From contig OZ245773.1 of assembly GCA_965227645.1 (NCBI GenBank), positions 3,596,001 through 3,660,000 of the forward strand: a stretch of DNA of 64,000 nucleotides. The letters are read 5' to 3'. The notes beneath the pieces were generated by a model. It made no database searches. It had not been told where the DNA came from and saw nothing but the letters and a program-made list of their open reading frames with translations. Positions 36,430 to 45,801 of the stretch are shown here, piece after piece. Position numbers and translations under genes: made by a program. Source of the stretch: Flavimaribacter sp024343425. GTDB taxonomy: Bacteria; Pseudomonadota; Alphaproteobacteria; Rhizobiales; Rhizobiaceae. Positions within the stretch are counted from its first letter, which is position 1; every line of letters starts with the position of its first letter.

Positions 36430-37799
36430 TTTCCCCTCAATTCAAAAAGAGACTGGTCTTCCAACCACCTCGTGGTGACTGGACCAGCGGTGAAATCGGG
36501 ATGCGTGATGATCGCCTTTTGCAGCGGGATTGTTGTCGCTGGACCATCGACCTCGAACCCGTCCAGAGCCGCCGCCATCCCCTTAAGAGCATCATCGCGC
36601 GTCTCACCGTGCACGATGAGCTTGCCAAGCAGGGAGTCATAGAATGGAGGCACGACATAGCCCTCATAGACATGGCTGTCGAAGCGGATATTCGGTCCTT
36701 TCGAAGGGGCCCAGCTACGAACTGGTCCGGGGCTCGGTGCGAAGCCGCGTGAAGGATCCTCCGCATTGATCCGACATTCCACGGCATGTCCGGACAACTC
36801 GATATCATCTTGTGACAGATTCAGGCGCAGGTTCTGGGCAATGCGAATCTGTTCGACGACGAGATCGATGCCGGTAACGAGTTCCGTGACAGGGTGCTCG
36901 ACTTGGATTCGCGTATTCATCTCGAGAAAGTAGAATTCGTCTTTATCCGTATCCACGAGGAACTCCACCGTCCCGGCGCCAAGATAGCCAGTGTTCCGCG
37001 CGAGTCGAACAGCGGCATGGCATATAGCATCCCGCAACTCCGATCCGAGATCGGGCGCAGGGGCTTCCTCCACCAGCTTCTGATGCCTGCGCTGAACCGA
37101 GCAATCGCGCTCGCCGAGATGAATCACGTTACCGAAACTGTCAGCGAGCACCTGCACCTCGACATGCCGCCCCGCCTGAACATAACGTTCGGCATAGACG
37201 GAGCCATCTCCGAACGCCGCCTGCGCTTCTGCAGTCGCCTGCGTGAATGCAGTTTCCAATGAACTGGAATCCCGAACTACACGCATCCCGCGCCCGCCAC
37301 CGCCAGCAGCGGCCTTCAAAATCATCGGAAGGCCGACCGTCTCGGCCGCCTCTGGCAATGCACCTGCATCGGAAAGGACCTCCGTACCGGGCACCAGAGG
37401 CACATCAGCGGCTACCGCCGCTTCGCGCGCCCGAACCTTGTCTCCCATTTGTGAGATCGACGACGCGTCCGGCCCCACGAACCAAAGTCCGTTGTCCGTA
37501 CACATCTGTGACAGTTTGGCACTCTCCGCCAGAAAGCCGTATCCTGGATGCAGCGCCTGGCATCCACTTCCGAGAGCGGCTGTTACGATGACTTCAGTCC
37601 GGAGATAGCTTTCCGTAGCCGGTGCCGGGCCAATTACGATTACCCTGTCGGCAAGCCGTGCTGCCATAGTGTCCAGGTCGGCTTCGGACACCCCTACCAC
37701 TGCCTCTATCCCAAGGGATTGACAGGCCCGGACAATGCGCACGGCAATTTCACCGCGATTGGCAACGAAGAGGCGGGATATGTGTCGGCGCGCGGACAT
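36426..37799 (-). CDS. Biotin carboxylase subunit (AccC-like)
   Basis: 457-residue ATP-grasp enzyme that carboxylates biotin on the BCCP partner using ATP and bicarbonate. Motifs are LFVANRGEIAVRIVRACQSL at the N-terminus, the glycine-rich KAAAGGGGRGMRVV loop, the RDCSVQRRHQKLVEEAPAP segment, and FLEMNTRIQVEHPVTELVTG with catalytic Glu/Arg. The length is typical. It lies between the BCCP gene (2 bp) and the carboxyltransferase (4-bp overlap), so the three form one enzyme. Fatty-acid-synthesis AccC is normally elsewhere in the chromosome, so this is a dedicated catabolic paralogue. Confidence 0.93.
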   Translation of the reverse strand: MSARRHISRLFVANRGEIAVRIVRACQSLGIEAVVGVSEADLDTMAARLADRVIVIGPAPATESYLRTEVIVTAALGSGCQALHPGYGFLAESAKLSQMCTDNGLWFVGPDASSISQMGDKVRAREAAVAADVPLVPGTEVLSDAGALPEAAETVGLPMILKAAAGGGGRGMRVVRDSSSLETAFTQATAEAQAAFGDGSVYAERYVQAGRHVEVQVLADSFGNVIHLGERDCSVQRRHQKLVEEAPAPDLGSELRDAICHAAVRLARNTGYLGAGTVEFLVDTDKDEFYFLEMNTRIQVEHPVTELVTGIDLVVEQIRIAQNLRLNLSQDDIELSGHAVECRINAEDPSRGFAPSPGPVRSWAPSKGPNIRFDSHVYEGYVVPPFYDSLLGKLIVHGETRDDALKGMAAALDGFEVDGPATTIPLQKAIITHPDFTAGPVTTRWLEDQSLFELRGK

Positions 37800-37801
37800 T
37801 G

Positions 37802-38341
37802 TCAGCTTGCAACGTCAGGCCGGACGAAGAAAAGCGGTTGCCCGTATTCTACCATTTCGCCGTCCCGGCAAAGCACCTCGGTGACTTCGCCGTCATGGCC
37901 GGCGTTCACCGAATTGAACATTTTCATCACCTCGATCAGACACAGCGTTTGGGCTGCCGTCACGCGATCCCCCGGCTTCACGAAAGGATCGGCACCGGGC
38001 GCAGGCTGGCCATAAAACGTACCCAAAGTAGGCGCGGTAACCGCGACCTGCCCGTCCGGAGGCTCGCGCCAGGTAGCTGTGGATTCTGCAGGAGGCGGCA
38101 TTTCGGCCTCCGCAGTTTTCTTGCCTTTTCCGTCGGAACTACTGACTGGAGTATCCTGCGCATCACTCCTATCCCGTCCCTTTGTCGAAGTGGAACCGAC
38201 TCCAGCCCCATTTTTGCTTGCGGCGATCCTCAGATCACCGATTTCCAAAGAGACATACTCGTAGTCGCTGCGATCGAGCAGCTTGAGAATGAGATCGACC
38301 TGTTCGTCTGTGATACCCCAACTGCTATCAACAGCGGACAT
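37802..38341 (-). CDS. Biotin carboxyl carrier protein
   Basis: 179 residues. The C-terminal ~75 residues are a biotinyl domain with the biotinylated Lys in LIEVMKMFNSV, following PTLGTFYGQPAPGADPFV as in AccB. The N-terminal part (ITDEQVDLILKLLDRSDYEY) resembles the AccB helical start, and the middle is a Ser/Pro/Lys-rich linker. The ATG at 38341 is chosen over 38380 because AGGAG lies just before it. It is the first gene of the carboxylase-TRAP-BKACE operon, divergent from the acyl-CoA dehydrogenase. The middle linker is longer than needed and is probably flexible. Confidence 0.92.
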   Translation of the reverse strand: MSAVDSSWGITDEQVDLILKLLDRSDYEYVSLEIGDLRIAASKNGAGVGSTSTKGRDRSDAQDTPVSSSDGKGKKTAEAEMPPPAESTATWREPPDGQVAVTAPTLGTFYGQPAPGADPFVKPGDRVTAAQTLCLIEVMKMFNSVNAGHDGEVTEVLCRDGEMVEYGQPLFFVRPDVAS

Positions 38342-38389
38342 GCGACTCCTCCTTTTATTCGTCGATTTCCCCTCTCGCATAATTTTTTG

Positions 38390-38400
38390 CTTGCTGCAAG
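38390..38400. promoter_or_regulatory. Candidate operator CTTGCTGCAAG in divergent promoter region
   Basis: A perfect 11-bp palindrome with AT-rich flanks lies in the 108-bp region between the divergent BCCP and acyl-CoA dehydrogenase starts. The local ROK regulator is the natural candidate to bind here. Only one copy is seen, so this is tentative. Confidence 0.3.
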
Positions 38401-38449
38401 TAATAAATTATTGTTTCTTCCGGCAACTCATCTGTCACAGGAGGAACTC

Positions 38450-39595
38450 ATGGATGGCGATCAGTTCGAGAGAATCCGGTCGGAACTGCAGAAATGGGTG
38501 CGCGACGTCGCCATCCCAGCAGAAGAAATTGTTGCTGAAAATAACGAAATACCCGAAGATCTTGTCGAGGAAATGCGTCGGAACGGTTATTTCGGTTGGT
38601 CGATTCCATCTGAGTTCGGCGGCTCGGACCTGACTACAGAGCAGCTTTCGCTTCTCAATCTGGAGATCGCACAAACCTCGACCGCATTTCGCGCGCGAGC
38701 TGGCACAAATACGGGAATCGGAACTGAAGGGCTGGTACAAGACGGTACGTCCGACCAAAAGTCTCGATATCTTCCTCGCCTGGCTAGTGGAGAACTCACT
38801 TCCTGTCTTGCTCTGACAGAACCGGAAGCGGGCTCGGAAGCAACAAACATCCAGACTGTCGCTCACAGGGATGGCGAAGACTACGTTCTGAATGGACGAA
38901 AAGCTTTCATAACAAACGCACCAATAGCCGACCTTTTCACTGTCATAGCTCGTACTGATCCTCACAGCAGCGGATCGAAAGGTCTCAGTGCATTTCTTGT
39001 CGAACGCTCAATGCGGGGAATCGAGCCCGGAAAACCATACCGAAAAATGGGTCAGGAAGGATCACCCGTTTCTGAAATCACCATAACCAACTGCCGTGTC
39101 CCATCTTCAAACCTGATAGGAGGAATGGAAGGCCACGGATTCAAGACAGTTATGAAGGCGTTGAACAAACAGCGTATCAACCTCGCAGCTCTCTGCACCG
39201 GATCGGCCATAAGGATGATGAACGAGGCAATCTCCCATGCCTTACGGCGCAAGCAGTTCGGTCAACCTATTGCCAATTTTCAGCTTGTTCAGGCGCTAAT
39301 CGCCGATTGCCAGACCGACGTGCACGCCGCTCGCGCACTTGTCCTGGAAACAGCGCGCAAGCGCGATGCTGGAGCAGATGTTACGATGGAGGCTTCCATT
39401 TGCAAGTATCTCGCCTCCGAGGCAGCAGGTCGCGTTGCCGATCGCGCCGTGCAGGTCTTCGGTGGTTCGGGATATGTGGCCGACTACAGCGTAATCGAGA
39501 GGCTTTACCGCGACGCCAGACTCTTCCGGCTATACGAAGGCACAAGTCAGATTCATCAGATCCATATTGCCAAGCGGACATTCGAGCGGGCATAG
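38450..39595 (+). CDS. Acyl-CoA dehydrogenase (glutaryl-/short-chain type)
   Basis: 381-residue FAD flavoprotein that would desaturate an acyl-CoA. The signatures LALTEPEAGSEATNIQTVA (FAD-binding strand) and FGGSGYVADYSVIERLYRDA (C-terminal signature with FAD contact) are present, and the catalytic Glu falls in RLYEGTSQIHQIHIAKR. The ATG at 38450 is preceded by AGGAGG at five bases. The open frame extends upstream to 37799, but that part is antisense to the BCCP gene and not real. It is divergent from the carboxylase operon and may process the acyl-CoA made by the BKACE pathway. Substrate chain length is unknown. Confidence 0.93.
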   Translation: MDGDQFERIRSELQKWVRDVAIPAEEIVAENNEIPEDLVEEMRRNGYFGWSIPSEFGGSDLTTEQLSLLNLEIAQTSTAFRARAGTNTGIGTEGLVQDGTSDQKSRYLPRLASGELTSCLALTEPEAGSEATNIQTVAHRDGEDYVLNGRKAFITNAPIADLFTVIARTDPHSSGSKGLSAFLVERSMRGIEPGKPYRKMGQEGSPVSEITITNCRVPSSNLIGGMEGHGFKTVMKALNKQRINLAALCTGSAIRMMNEAISHALRRKQFGQPIANFQLVQALIADCQTDVHAARALVLETARKRDAGADVTMEASICKYLASEAAGRVADRAVQVFGGSGYVADYSVIERLYRDARLFRLYEGTSQIHQIHIAKRTFERA

Positions 39596-40612
39596 GCATC
39601 GGAGACATGAAGTGTCAACTGCATCGAATTAGACATGTACAAGCTGAAGTATCGTTTCTGGCTCCATAGCGGTCTAAATGAAAGCCGCTCTGTTCCGACC
39701 AATAATTTTGACCACAACGAAAACTTGAATCCCGCCTTCGGGTCCTGTTCGAGTTTGGCAGAAGCACATCTTAAAGGTCCGCATAAACTGACCTGTAGCT
39801 AGCACCTAAAACCTCGTAGACAGCAGACCTCATCTACGCGATGGTGCAATGTGACTTCGGCAGCCTAGTTGAAGGTCAGCAAAGAGCCAGGAACGACTTC
39901 AGGAACTAATATTTATGTGATGACGGATTAAGGCCCCGATCTCTACTGAGACTCATACATAAAATTATAAGTCACATAGGATCGCCATCATCCGGGAATT
40001 TGGCTTTCCTGAGTGACCTATCTCTCTAGCGGGGGTGGCTCGCTATTGTAATTATTGCAAAGATAGGAACGTTTGCGCGAGTTGAATTACCGCCAGGGCA
40101 CAGTCCTCTCTACAATGCCAAGATATCAACGGGACATCTCGATGTCATCGAGGGACTAAATGACTTACCATTTCATCTTACCTGTGTAGTCACCTCGGAA
40201 CCTTAACCGTTTGATGCAAGACCAGCAGAAAAATTCTAAACTGTGGTGATGTTGGGACTGAAATAAATAGATTGCATTGTGAATGCCGCGGGGAACCAAT
40301 CGAAAAATCGGGGTGAAGCCGGGATCCGGGCGGCAGTTTGGGCGGATATATTCGAAGTCCTAGAAATTTATCCTATGGCGGTTCCCAATGCGACCTGTTG
40401 CCTGAGCAGTGAAATTGCAGACTACCCATAGAAGTTGGCACATTTATCCACGCATGTGTTTTACAAAAAACAGTTGAACTCAAATGCTGGCACTCGTCGA
40501 GGCAATGTGGACGTTCAAAGGAATGGCACGTGTTTGATTGTTCACAAACTTGCGGCGCCTAAAAGCCAGCGGTGATATTGTTGATCTCATTCGAGAACTG
40601 GCTCTGACTGTT
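39596..40612. other. Non-coding stretch after the acyl-CoA dehydrogenase
   Basis: About 1 kb without a gene or RNA I can support. Composition is mixed and no long open frame shows family motifs. It leads into insertion-sequence debris from 40613 onward, so it may itself be decayed mobile DNA. Confidence 0.45.
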
Positions 40613-40659
40613 CGTAGCGAAGGACGAGCGCCAGGGTCTCCACCATTTCCTTGTCTCCG
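40613..40659 (-). mobile_element. 47-bp remnant of IS21 istA
   Basis: This stretch matches 19541-19588 in the istA gene of the complete element almost base for base (shared core GGACGAGCGCCAGG, then TCTCCACCAT and TCCTTGTCTCC) in the same orientation. It is too short to encode anything and is a leftover of a deleted copy. Confidence 0.75.
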
Positions 40660-40774
40660 ATGGACTTTCGTCCGGTGCCTTCCCGGGCCCACTGATTCCG
40701 ACGAAGACGCTTCCACCGATTGCCCACATAACTGCCGCTGCGGTAACATTATTGAGATAACTCTAGTGATCGAT

Positions 40775-40855
40775 CAGTCCGGCACGCCGCTCTATCGCTT
40801 CAACTACCGCGTCAACATCCTCGAGATAAACGGCGAAAGTTCTCGTCTCGCCGCG
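40775..40855 (+). pseudogene. Remnant of an IS21-type istB 3' end
   Basis: The plus-strand frame reads LYRFNYRVNILEINGESSRL, which follows the end of IstB proteins (LLDRLTHRVNILEMNGESYRL type). It is on the opposite strand to the istA remnant just upstream and more similar to other IS21 branches than to the element at 18464-20962, so it likely comes from a different element. Confidence 0.5.
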
Positions 40856-40863
40856 ATGACGTA

Positions 40864-41175
40864 GTGCACCACTTCGACAGGGCGTTCAGTAGATGTCCAT
40901 TCGCTATTCCACGCGATAGGCGGAAGCCGGCATCGAGCCCTCGGTCGGAAGGATTTGTGGCAGCTATGACAACGCGCTCGCAGAAACGACTAACAATCTT
41001 TAAAGGACAGTGGTCTTTAATCGGCGTGCACCTTGGCGCAGCGTCGATGCCGTGGAATTCGCCACTCTGAAACGGGTCGACTGCCACCGCCATCTTCTTG
41101 AGTCAATCAGAAATGTTCCTACAGCCGAAGCCAAACAATGTTACTGCGCTATGCTGGACAAACCTGCAATAGCCA
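40864..41175 (+). pseudogene. Decayed IS3-family transposase (orfB 3' end)
   Basis: Reading across frames gives VHHFDRAFS, SIRYSTR, AEAGIEPSVG, SYDNALAETTNNL, then NRRAPWRSVDAVEFATLKRV and LLESIRNVPTAEAKQCYCAM. This is the order of the C-terminal DDE region of IS3-family OrfB (HHSDRG...RYTERLAEAGI...GDSYDNALAE...GPWRS...EYATL...). Frameshifts and stops interrupt it, so it is non-functional. The plus-strand open frame 41010-41264 is its last readable part. Confidence 0.8.
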
Positions 41176-41268
41176 CACAACTTAGCCCAAAATGGCCTCC
41201 GGCGAACCCGATGCGGTTTAAGGACCTGACCCTAATTTGCCACAGTAGTGCTAATCTAATGTGATGGT

Positions 41269-43167
41269 CTAGCTCACGCGGGCATTGTCTCTAGAAGAGA
41301 TAACTATCGTAAAAGAAAGCGCAACAACTCCAAGTATTGCAGTCCATATGAAAATTACGCCGCCGGATGTTGCGACAAAACATAAGGCACAGAAGGCGGC
41401 AAGCCCGCGCTGCCAGTATCTCAAAGGCTTGTAGAGCCAGCCTACGGACGCCGCACAGCTGAACACGATCGTCAGCAGGGTGATCAGCAAGGCCACCAGG
41501 ATTTCCGTGGGCGTGCCGCGCAGGAGCATTGCAGGACGCAGGATCATGACCACCGGTATCAGCATGACGGGTGCCGCTAGCCTGAAGGCCACCCACCCAA
41601 CCTCGCCGGGTGGTGACTTGGAGATGGTGGCGGCCGCGTAGGCGCTCAACGCAATCGGCGGCGTCACCATCGCCAGGATGGCGAAATAGAACACCAGCAT
41701 GTGTGAGGCTAAGGGATCAAATCCAAGCTGGATCAGGGCGGGTGCAAGCAGGATCGCGGACATGATGTAGGCGGAAGTCGTGGGCATGCCCATGCCCATG
41801 AGGATCGTGCCCATGATTGTCAGCACAAGGGCGAGTACTACCGACGCATCGGAAACATCTACAATGATCGATGTCAGCTTGTTGCCAAGCCCGGTATAGG
41901 ACACCACGCCAACGATAACGCCCGCCAGCGCGCAGGCGAGCGCCACCGGCATGGCGCGGACGCCGACTTCGGCGGCTCCCAGAAGCAGATCCCTCAACGA
42001 TATCCTTGTGTGAGGAAACAGCGTGCCCACAACGATGACCCCGATTATGCTTTCCACGCAACTGTATGGAATTGGATAACCGAAACTGATCCTTCCCGCG
42101 AGCCAGCCAAGAGGCAGCAACAGGTGGCCGCTATGCCTGAGTACCTGCAAGGGACTGTCGATGTCGGTCGGGTCAGTTGCGCCGATACCGGACGCTCTGG
42201 CCTGAAAGTGCACGGTCAGAAACATCGCAAAGAAGTAGAAGAAGGCCGGGAAAATAGCGGCCACCACGATCTCACGATACGGCATTTGCAGGAAGTCGGC
42301 CATGATGAACGCCGCCGCGCCCATGACGGGCGGCACAAGCTGTCCGCCGGTCGACACCACAGCTTCAATGGCCGCGGCGATTTTCGGCTGGTACTTGCCG
42401 CGGATCATCAGCGGAATCGTGAACATGCCGGAGGTCATGACGTTGGCGACGGCGCTGCCCGACACCAGACCGGTCACGGCAGATCCGACAACTGCGGCTT
42501 TTGCCGGACCGCCGGCGTAACGCCCGGTCAAGGCGAGCGCCAACTGGATGATCATGCGGCTGCCGCCGTAGACCTCGAATATGGTCGCGAACAGGATGAA
42601 GTAGAAAATGATGTTGACGGACACGCCGAGTGGAATTCCCAGCAAGCCGTCTATGGTCAAAAACTGCTGGTCGACAAAGCTCGTCAAGTCGGTCTGTTTA
42701 TGACCGAAGGGACGCGGCAAAAGACCGCCCGCCAGCTGGTAGGCGACAAAGGCGCCAACCACGACCACCATTCCGACGCCCAGTTTCTTGATGGACGCAA
42801 ACAGAAGCAGCGTTCCGAGAATGATCGCAACAGTGATATCCGCGAATTCCAGGTCCGCGAGACCTGCGTAGCGGGTAATCAGACGCTCTTGCTCGATCTG
42901 GTATATGATGACCGGCACCGCAGACAGGATAATGCCCGCGATGCCGATGATGCGGCTAAGGGCTGATTTGCTGTTTGTTAACAGGGCGAAAAACGTCGCG
43001 AGCCCGAAACAGACGTGTCCTGCGCGAATGACGTAGATGCTGGTTTCGGGACGCAGCCAGACCGTGATCTGAAACGCAATCCACAAGAGGCCTATGACGG
43101 CGACGGGCGAACGCAATGATTGAATAGTGTCGTCTGATTCAGTGCGTGTGTCAGTGGTCGCCATCAT
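41269..43167 (-). CDS. TAXI-type TRAP transporter fused permease (DctQM)
   Basis: 632 residues and about 16-18 hydrophobic segments, matching TAXI-family TRAP permeases in which small and large subunits are fused. Signatures are AAVVGSAVTGLVSGSAVANV, STGGQLVPPVMGAAAFIMAD and the later MGMGMPTTSAYIMSAILLAP. It imports small organic acids with sodium, using the periplasmic TAXI receptor encoded 34 bp upstream. The first ~20 residues are hydrophilic (TTDTRTESDDTIQS) and cytosolic. The length is normal for the family. Confidence 0.94.
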   Translation of the reverse strand: MMATTDTRTESDDTIQSLRSPVAVIGLLWIAFQITVWLRPETSIYVIRAGHVCFGLATFFALLTNSKSALSRIIGIAGIILSAVPVIIYQIEQERLITRYAGLADLEFADITVAIILGTLLLFASIKKLGVGMVVVVGAFVAYQLAGGLLPRPFGHKQTDLTSFVDQQFLTIDGLLGIPLGVSVNIIFYFILFATIFEVYGGSRMIIQLALALTGRYAGGPAKAAVVGSAVTGLVSGSAVANVMTSGMFTIPLMIRGKYQPKIAAAIEAVVSTGGQLVPPVMGAAAFIMADFLQMPYREIVVAAIFPAFFYFFAMFLTVHFQARASGIGATDPTDIDSPLQVLRHSGHLLLPLGWLAGRISFGYPIPYSCVESIIGVIVVGTLFPHTRISLRDLLLGAAEVGVRAMPVALACALAGVIVGVVSYTGLGNKLTSIIVDVSDASVVLALVLTIMGTILMGMGMPTTSAYIMSAILLAPALIQLGFDPLASHMLVFYFAILAMVTPPIALSAYAAATISKSPPGEVGWVAFRLAAPVMLIPVVMILRPAMLLRGTPTEILVALLITLLTIVFSCAASVGWLYKPLRYWQRGLAAFCALCFVATSGGVIFIWTAILGVVALSFTIVISSRDNARVS

Positions 43168-43201
43168 TCTTCAGCTTTTCCGCATGTCTTCTTCGTTACA
43201 G

Positions 43202-44200
43202 TTATTTCAGCCAGCCGCGCTCGCGGTAGTACTTCTCCGCACCCGCATGCAGCGGCAGGTTCACGACTTCCGGTTGCCAGCCCTTGGTCGGATCGAACCC
43301 CGCCAGCGCCTGATGCGCTGCGGCCAGTTTGTCGGCGTTTTCCACGATCGCCTTGGTTATCGTGTAGGCTAGATCGTCCGACATTTCCTCGCTCACGATT
43401 ACCGTGGTGGACGTGGTCGGCAGTTTCACATCCACCGACTGTCCCCTGAAGCTATCGGCCGGAAGCGTGCCCAGGTCGAAGCCGTATGTGCTTTTCATGG
43501 TTTCCAGCACATCGTCTTCCGGCTGGAGAATCGTCACGTTGTTGTTTTCGGAAATTTCGGTGATGGCGGGGTGGCCGCGCGTAATGATCTGCGGCGTTGC
43601 GTCAACAACGCCGGTCGGGAAGCTGTCCTTGATGGTGCCGAGCGGCATGGACAGGTAGGCGCCGCCACGTTCTTCCACCTCTTCTTCCGAAGCATTGGCG
43701 GCCGTCAACATGAGCTTGCCGGCAAAAGTGGCTACGCTGCCGCCGGGATTGGCACCAATCTTGGCGTCGGAATTGACGGTTTCGAAATATTCTCGAAGCC
43801 CTGTCCCGGGCTCTGCGTCAACCGCGGTTACTGTCAGGTAATAGGTGTCCAGTCCGCCGACCAGCGCGCGGGTCGTCGTGACCGGCGCTTCATAGGCCAC
43901 AGTTCCATTCGTCGCCCATTTGTTGGTCATTGCGTGGCTCAGGGCAATCTGCGCCTTGTCGGCGTCGATGAGCAGGGAATTGACGACTCCGCCGCCCAGT
44001 GGCGTAGCGTCGACATTGGAGCCTTCCGGCAGAACATCACGCAGAAATTCCGCGATTGTGGAGGCGTACACATACCAGCTTCCGCCAACAGAGAAGGACG
44101 CAAAGGTCAGGTCAACTTCTTCTTGCGCCGACGCTGGCGTCAGCAAGCTTGCGCCAGCAAATATCGTGGCGGCAAACAATCGTTTGGATTTGGAAATCAT
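43202..44200 (-). CDS. TAXI family TRAP transporter solute-binding protein
   Basis: 332 residues. An N-terminal Sec signal (KSKRLFAATIFAGASLLTPA, cleavage near Ala-Gln-Glu) directs it to the periplasm. The mature start DLTFASFSVGGSWYVYASTI and later IGANPGGSVATFAGKLM, with a C-terminal YTITKAIVENADKLAAAH, are typical of TAXI receptors. Ligands of this family include glutamate, 2-oxoglutarate and other carboxylates; this one cannot be assigned. It is divergent from the DUF2848 gene across a 141-bp region that probably holds both promoters. Confidence 0.93.
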   Translation of the reverse strand: MISKSKRLFAATIFAGASLLTPASAQEEVDLTFASFSVGGSWYVYASTIAEFLRDVLPEGSNVDATPLGGGVVNSLLIDADKAQIALSHAMTNKWATNGTVAYEAPVTTTRALVGGLDTYYLTVTAVDAEPGTGLREYFETVNSDAKIGANPGGSVATFAGKLMLTAANASEEEVEERGGAYLSMPLGTIKDSFPTGVVDATPQIITRGHPAITEISENNNVTILQPEDDVLETMKSTYGFDLGTLPADSFRGQSVDVKLPTTSTTVIVSEEMSDDLAYTITKAIVENADKLAAAHQALAGFDPTKGWQPEVVNLPLHAGAEKYYRERGWLK

Positions 44201-44341
44201 CGCATTTCTCCGGTTTCAGACGCTTGATCATTGCATCTTCACTGAAATATCACAACACTTTCTTTATAACTTCACGTGTGTTATCTAGGCGGAGACGCCG
44301 GGGTTGCTCGGCTTGGACCCCAAAACACGCACGAGTAATAA

Positions 44342-45088
44342 ATGCAAAATACAGAGACAGAACCTCACCCGACCACGGCTACGGCGGAGCGCGCGTCGCC
44401 ACCTATCCAGTTCCGGCTTCAGCACAGCCAGGGCGAGGTTTTACGCGAGTTTCTACCAAACCGGGTCTTGATTGCAGGTTTTGCCGGCAGAGACAGAAAG
44501 GCCACCCAGCACCACATCGATGAACTCAGTGATATCGGCGTTGCGCCACCATCCCGCGTGCCGATGTTTTATGAAGTATCACCTTCGCGTCTGACCCAGT
44601 TTTCGACTGTCAACATGATCGGCGGCAGTTCAAGCGGCGAAGTCGAGTGCGTGCTTATCAAGGATGGCGACGAGCTTTTTGTCAGTGTGGGCTCCGATCA
44701 TACGGACCGTGATCTGGAAGCTTTCGGAATCATGCAATCCAAGCAACTCTGCGACAAGCCGATTGCAAGCCGACTGTGGTCCTACAAGGACGTGCAGGAC
44801 CACTGGGATCAGCTTGTCATGCGGTGCTGGGCGAATTTCGGTGGAGAAGCTTTCGAAATGTACCAAGAAGGTGCTATGAGCGATCTAATGTCTCCGGAGA
44901 CTTTGCTCGCAGAACGGGAGACTCGGGGGGATCCGATGCGCAATGGTGATCTGATGTTCTGCGGCACGTTCGGCGCCATAGGCGGTATCCGTCCGGCTGC
45001 CTCATATCGCCTTGAGATTGAGGATCCGGTTCTCGAAAGGAAACTCGGTCACACTTACAGCGTTTCGGAAATTGAATTGAGATCGTAG
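44342..45088 (+). CDS. DUF2848 family protein (FAH-like)
   Basis: 248 residues. The sequence VLIAGFAGRDRKATQHHIDE then VPMFYEVSPSRLTQ, and the C-terminal GDLMFCGTFGAIGGIRPAA, match the DUF2848 family, which I regard as related to the fumarylacetoacetate-hydrolase fold and usually found beside TRAP transporters and amidases. The activity is unproven; hydrolysis or decarboxylation of a keto acid is a reasonable inference. The stop TAG overlaps the GTG start of the GntR gene by one base, so both are co-translated. The first ~25 residues look disordered. Confidence 0.82.
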   Translation: MQNTETEPHPTTATAERASPPIQFRLQHSQGEVLREFLPNRVLIAGFAGRDRKATQHHIDELSDIGVAPPSRVPMFYEVSPSRLTQFSTVNMIGGSSSGEVECVLIKDGDELFVSVGSDHTDRDLEAFGIMQSKQLCDKPIASRLWSYKDVQDHWDQLVMRCWANFGGEAFEMYQEGAMSDLMSPETLLAERETRGDPMRNGDLMFCGTFGAIGGIRPAASYRLEIEDPVLERKLGHTYSVSEIELRS

Positions 45089-45798
45089 TGAGCAAAACAA
45101 CGTCTTCTGCTTCGACTGCAAAGAAAAATTCGACGCCAATCCCGTTGCGTCCGGCCAGCCGTTCCGGGGAAACGTCGCTGAATGATCAGGCCTATGAAAT
45201 CGTTAAGCACAAGGTCATTACCTGCGCTTACCAGCCTGGCCAGTACATCAATGAAACTCTGGTTTGCAACGATCTGGGACTGAGCCGCACGCCGGTTCAC
45301 AATGCCTTCAACAGGCTCAAGATCGAGGGGCTCATCGAGATGATTCCGCGCAAGGGGATCATCATCAAGCCCGTCTCGATGAATGAAATATCCGACGTGG
45401 CCGAAGCCCGCCGGGTCAACGAAACGTGCTGTGCGGCGCTGGCTGCGGATCGCGCCACCCGCGAACAGATCGAACGCATGAAGCAGTTGCTGAAATTGTC
45501 CGAACAAGCGGCGCAGGACCGTGACGTCGAGCAGCTGATGCTGCTGGACCGAGATTTTCATTCGGAGATCGCTGCAGCCACACAAAACCGCATACTCGCC
45601 GATGTGTCCAGACAACTTCAGGAAAAATCCCTGCGCGTCTGGTTCATTTCCTTGAACAATATCGAACAGTTACGGCGCGTTCAGTCCGAACATGAAGCGA
45701 TATGCGAGGCGATTGCCGGGCGCGACGTCGAGGCAGCGCGCACGGCGATGGAAGGCCACATTTCTTCCTTCCTGTCGAATATTTCAAAGAGTATTTGA
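45088..45798 (+). CDS. GntR-family regulator (FCD/FadR subfamily)
   Basis: 236 residues. The N-terminal winged helix-turn-helix (QYINETLVCNDLGLSRTPVH, about residues 47-66, followed by the GLIEMIPRKGIIIKP wing) and a helical FCD ligand domain (DRDFHSEIAAATQN; HEAICEAIAGRDVEAAR) are clear. FCD regulators bind metal and carboxylate ligands and usually repress catabolic operons. The GTG start overlaps the DUF2848 stop by one base. It is convergent with the amidase gene (3 bp apart). It likely controls the TAXI transporter and the amidase-to-ThDP operon. Confidence 0.92.
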   Translation: MSKTTSSASTAKKNSTPIPLRPASRSGETSLNDQAYEIVKHKVITCAYQPGQYINETLVCNDLGLSRTPVHNAFNRLKIEGLIEMIPRKGIIIKPVSMNEISDVAEARRVNETCCAALAADRATREQIERMKQLLKLSEQAAQDRDVEQLMLLDRDFHSEIAAATQNRILADVSRQLQEKSLRVWFISLNNIEQLRRVQSEHEAICEAIAGRDVEAARTAMEGHISSFLSNISKSI

Positions 45799-45801
45799 GT
45801 C

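Noticed and set aside
37799..38449. Upstream extension of the acyl-CoA dehydrogenase frame by about 217 codons
   Set aside because: It runs antisense through the BCCP gene, lacks family similarity, and a strong AGGAGG precedes the internal ATG at 38450.
40812..41093. 93-codon minus-strand open frame
   Set aside because: It is the antisense of the IS3-type orfB remnant, a known kind of false ORF.
42010..42966. 318-codon plus-strand open frame
   Set aside because: It is antisense to the TAXI-TRAP permease, rich in His/Arg/Gln as typical shadows are, with no motif.
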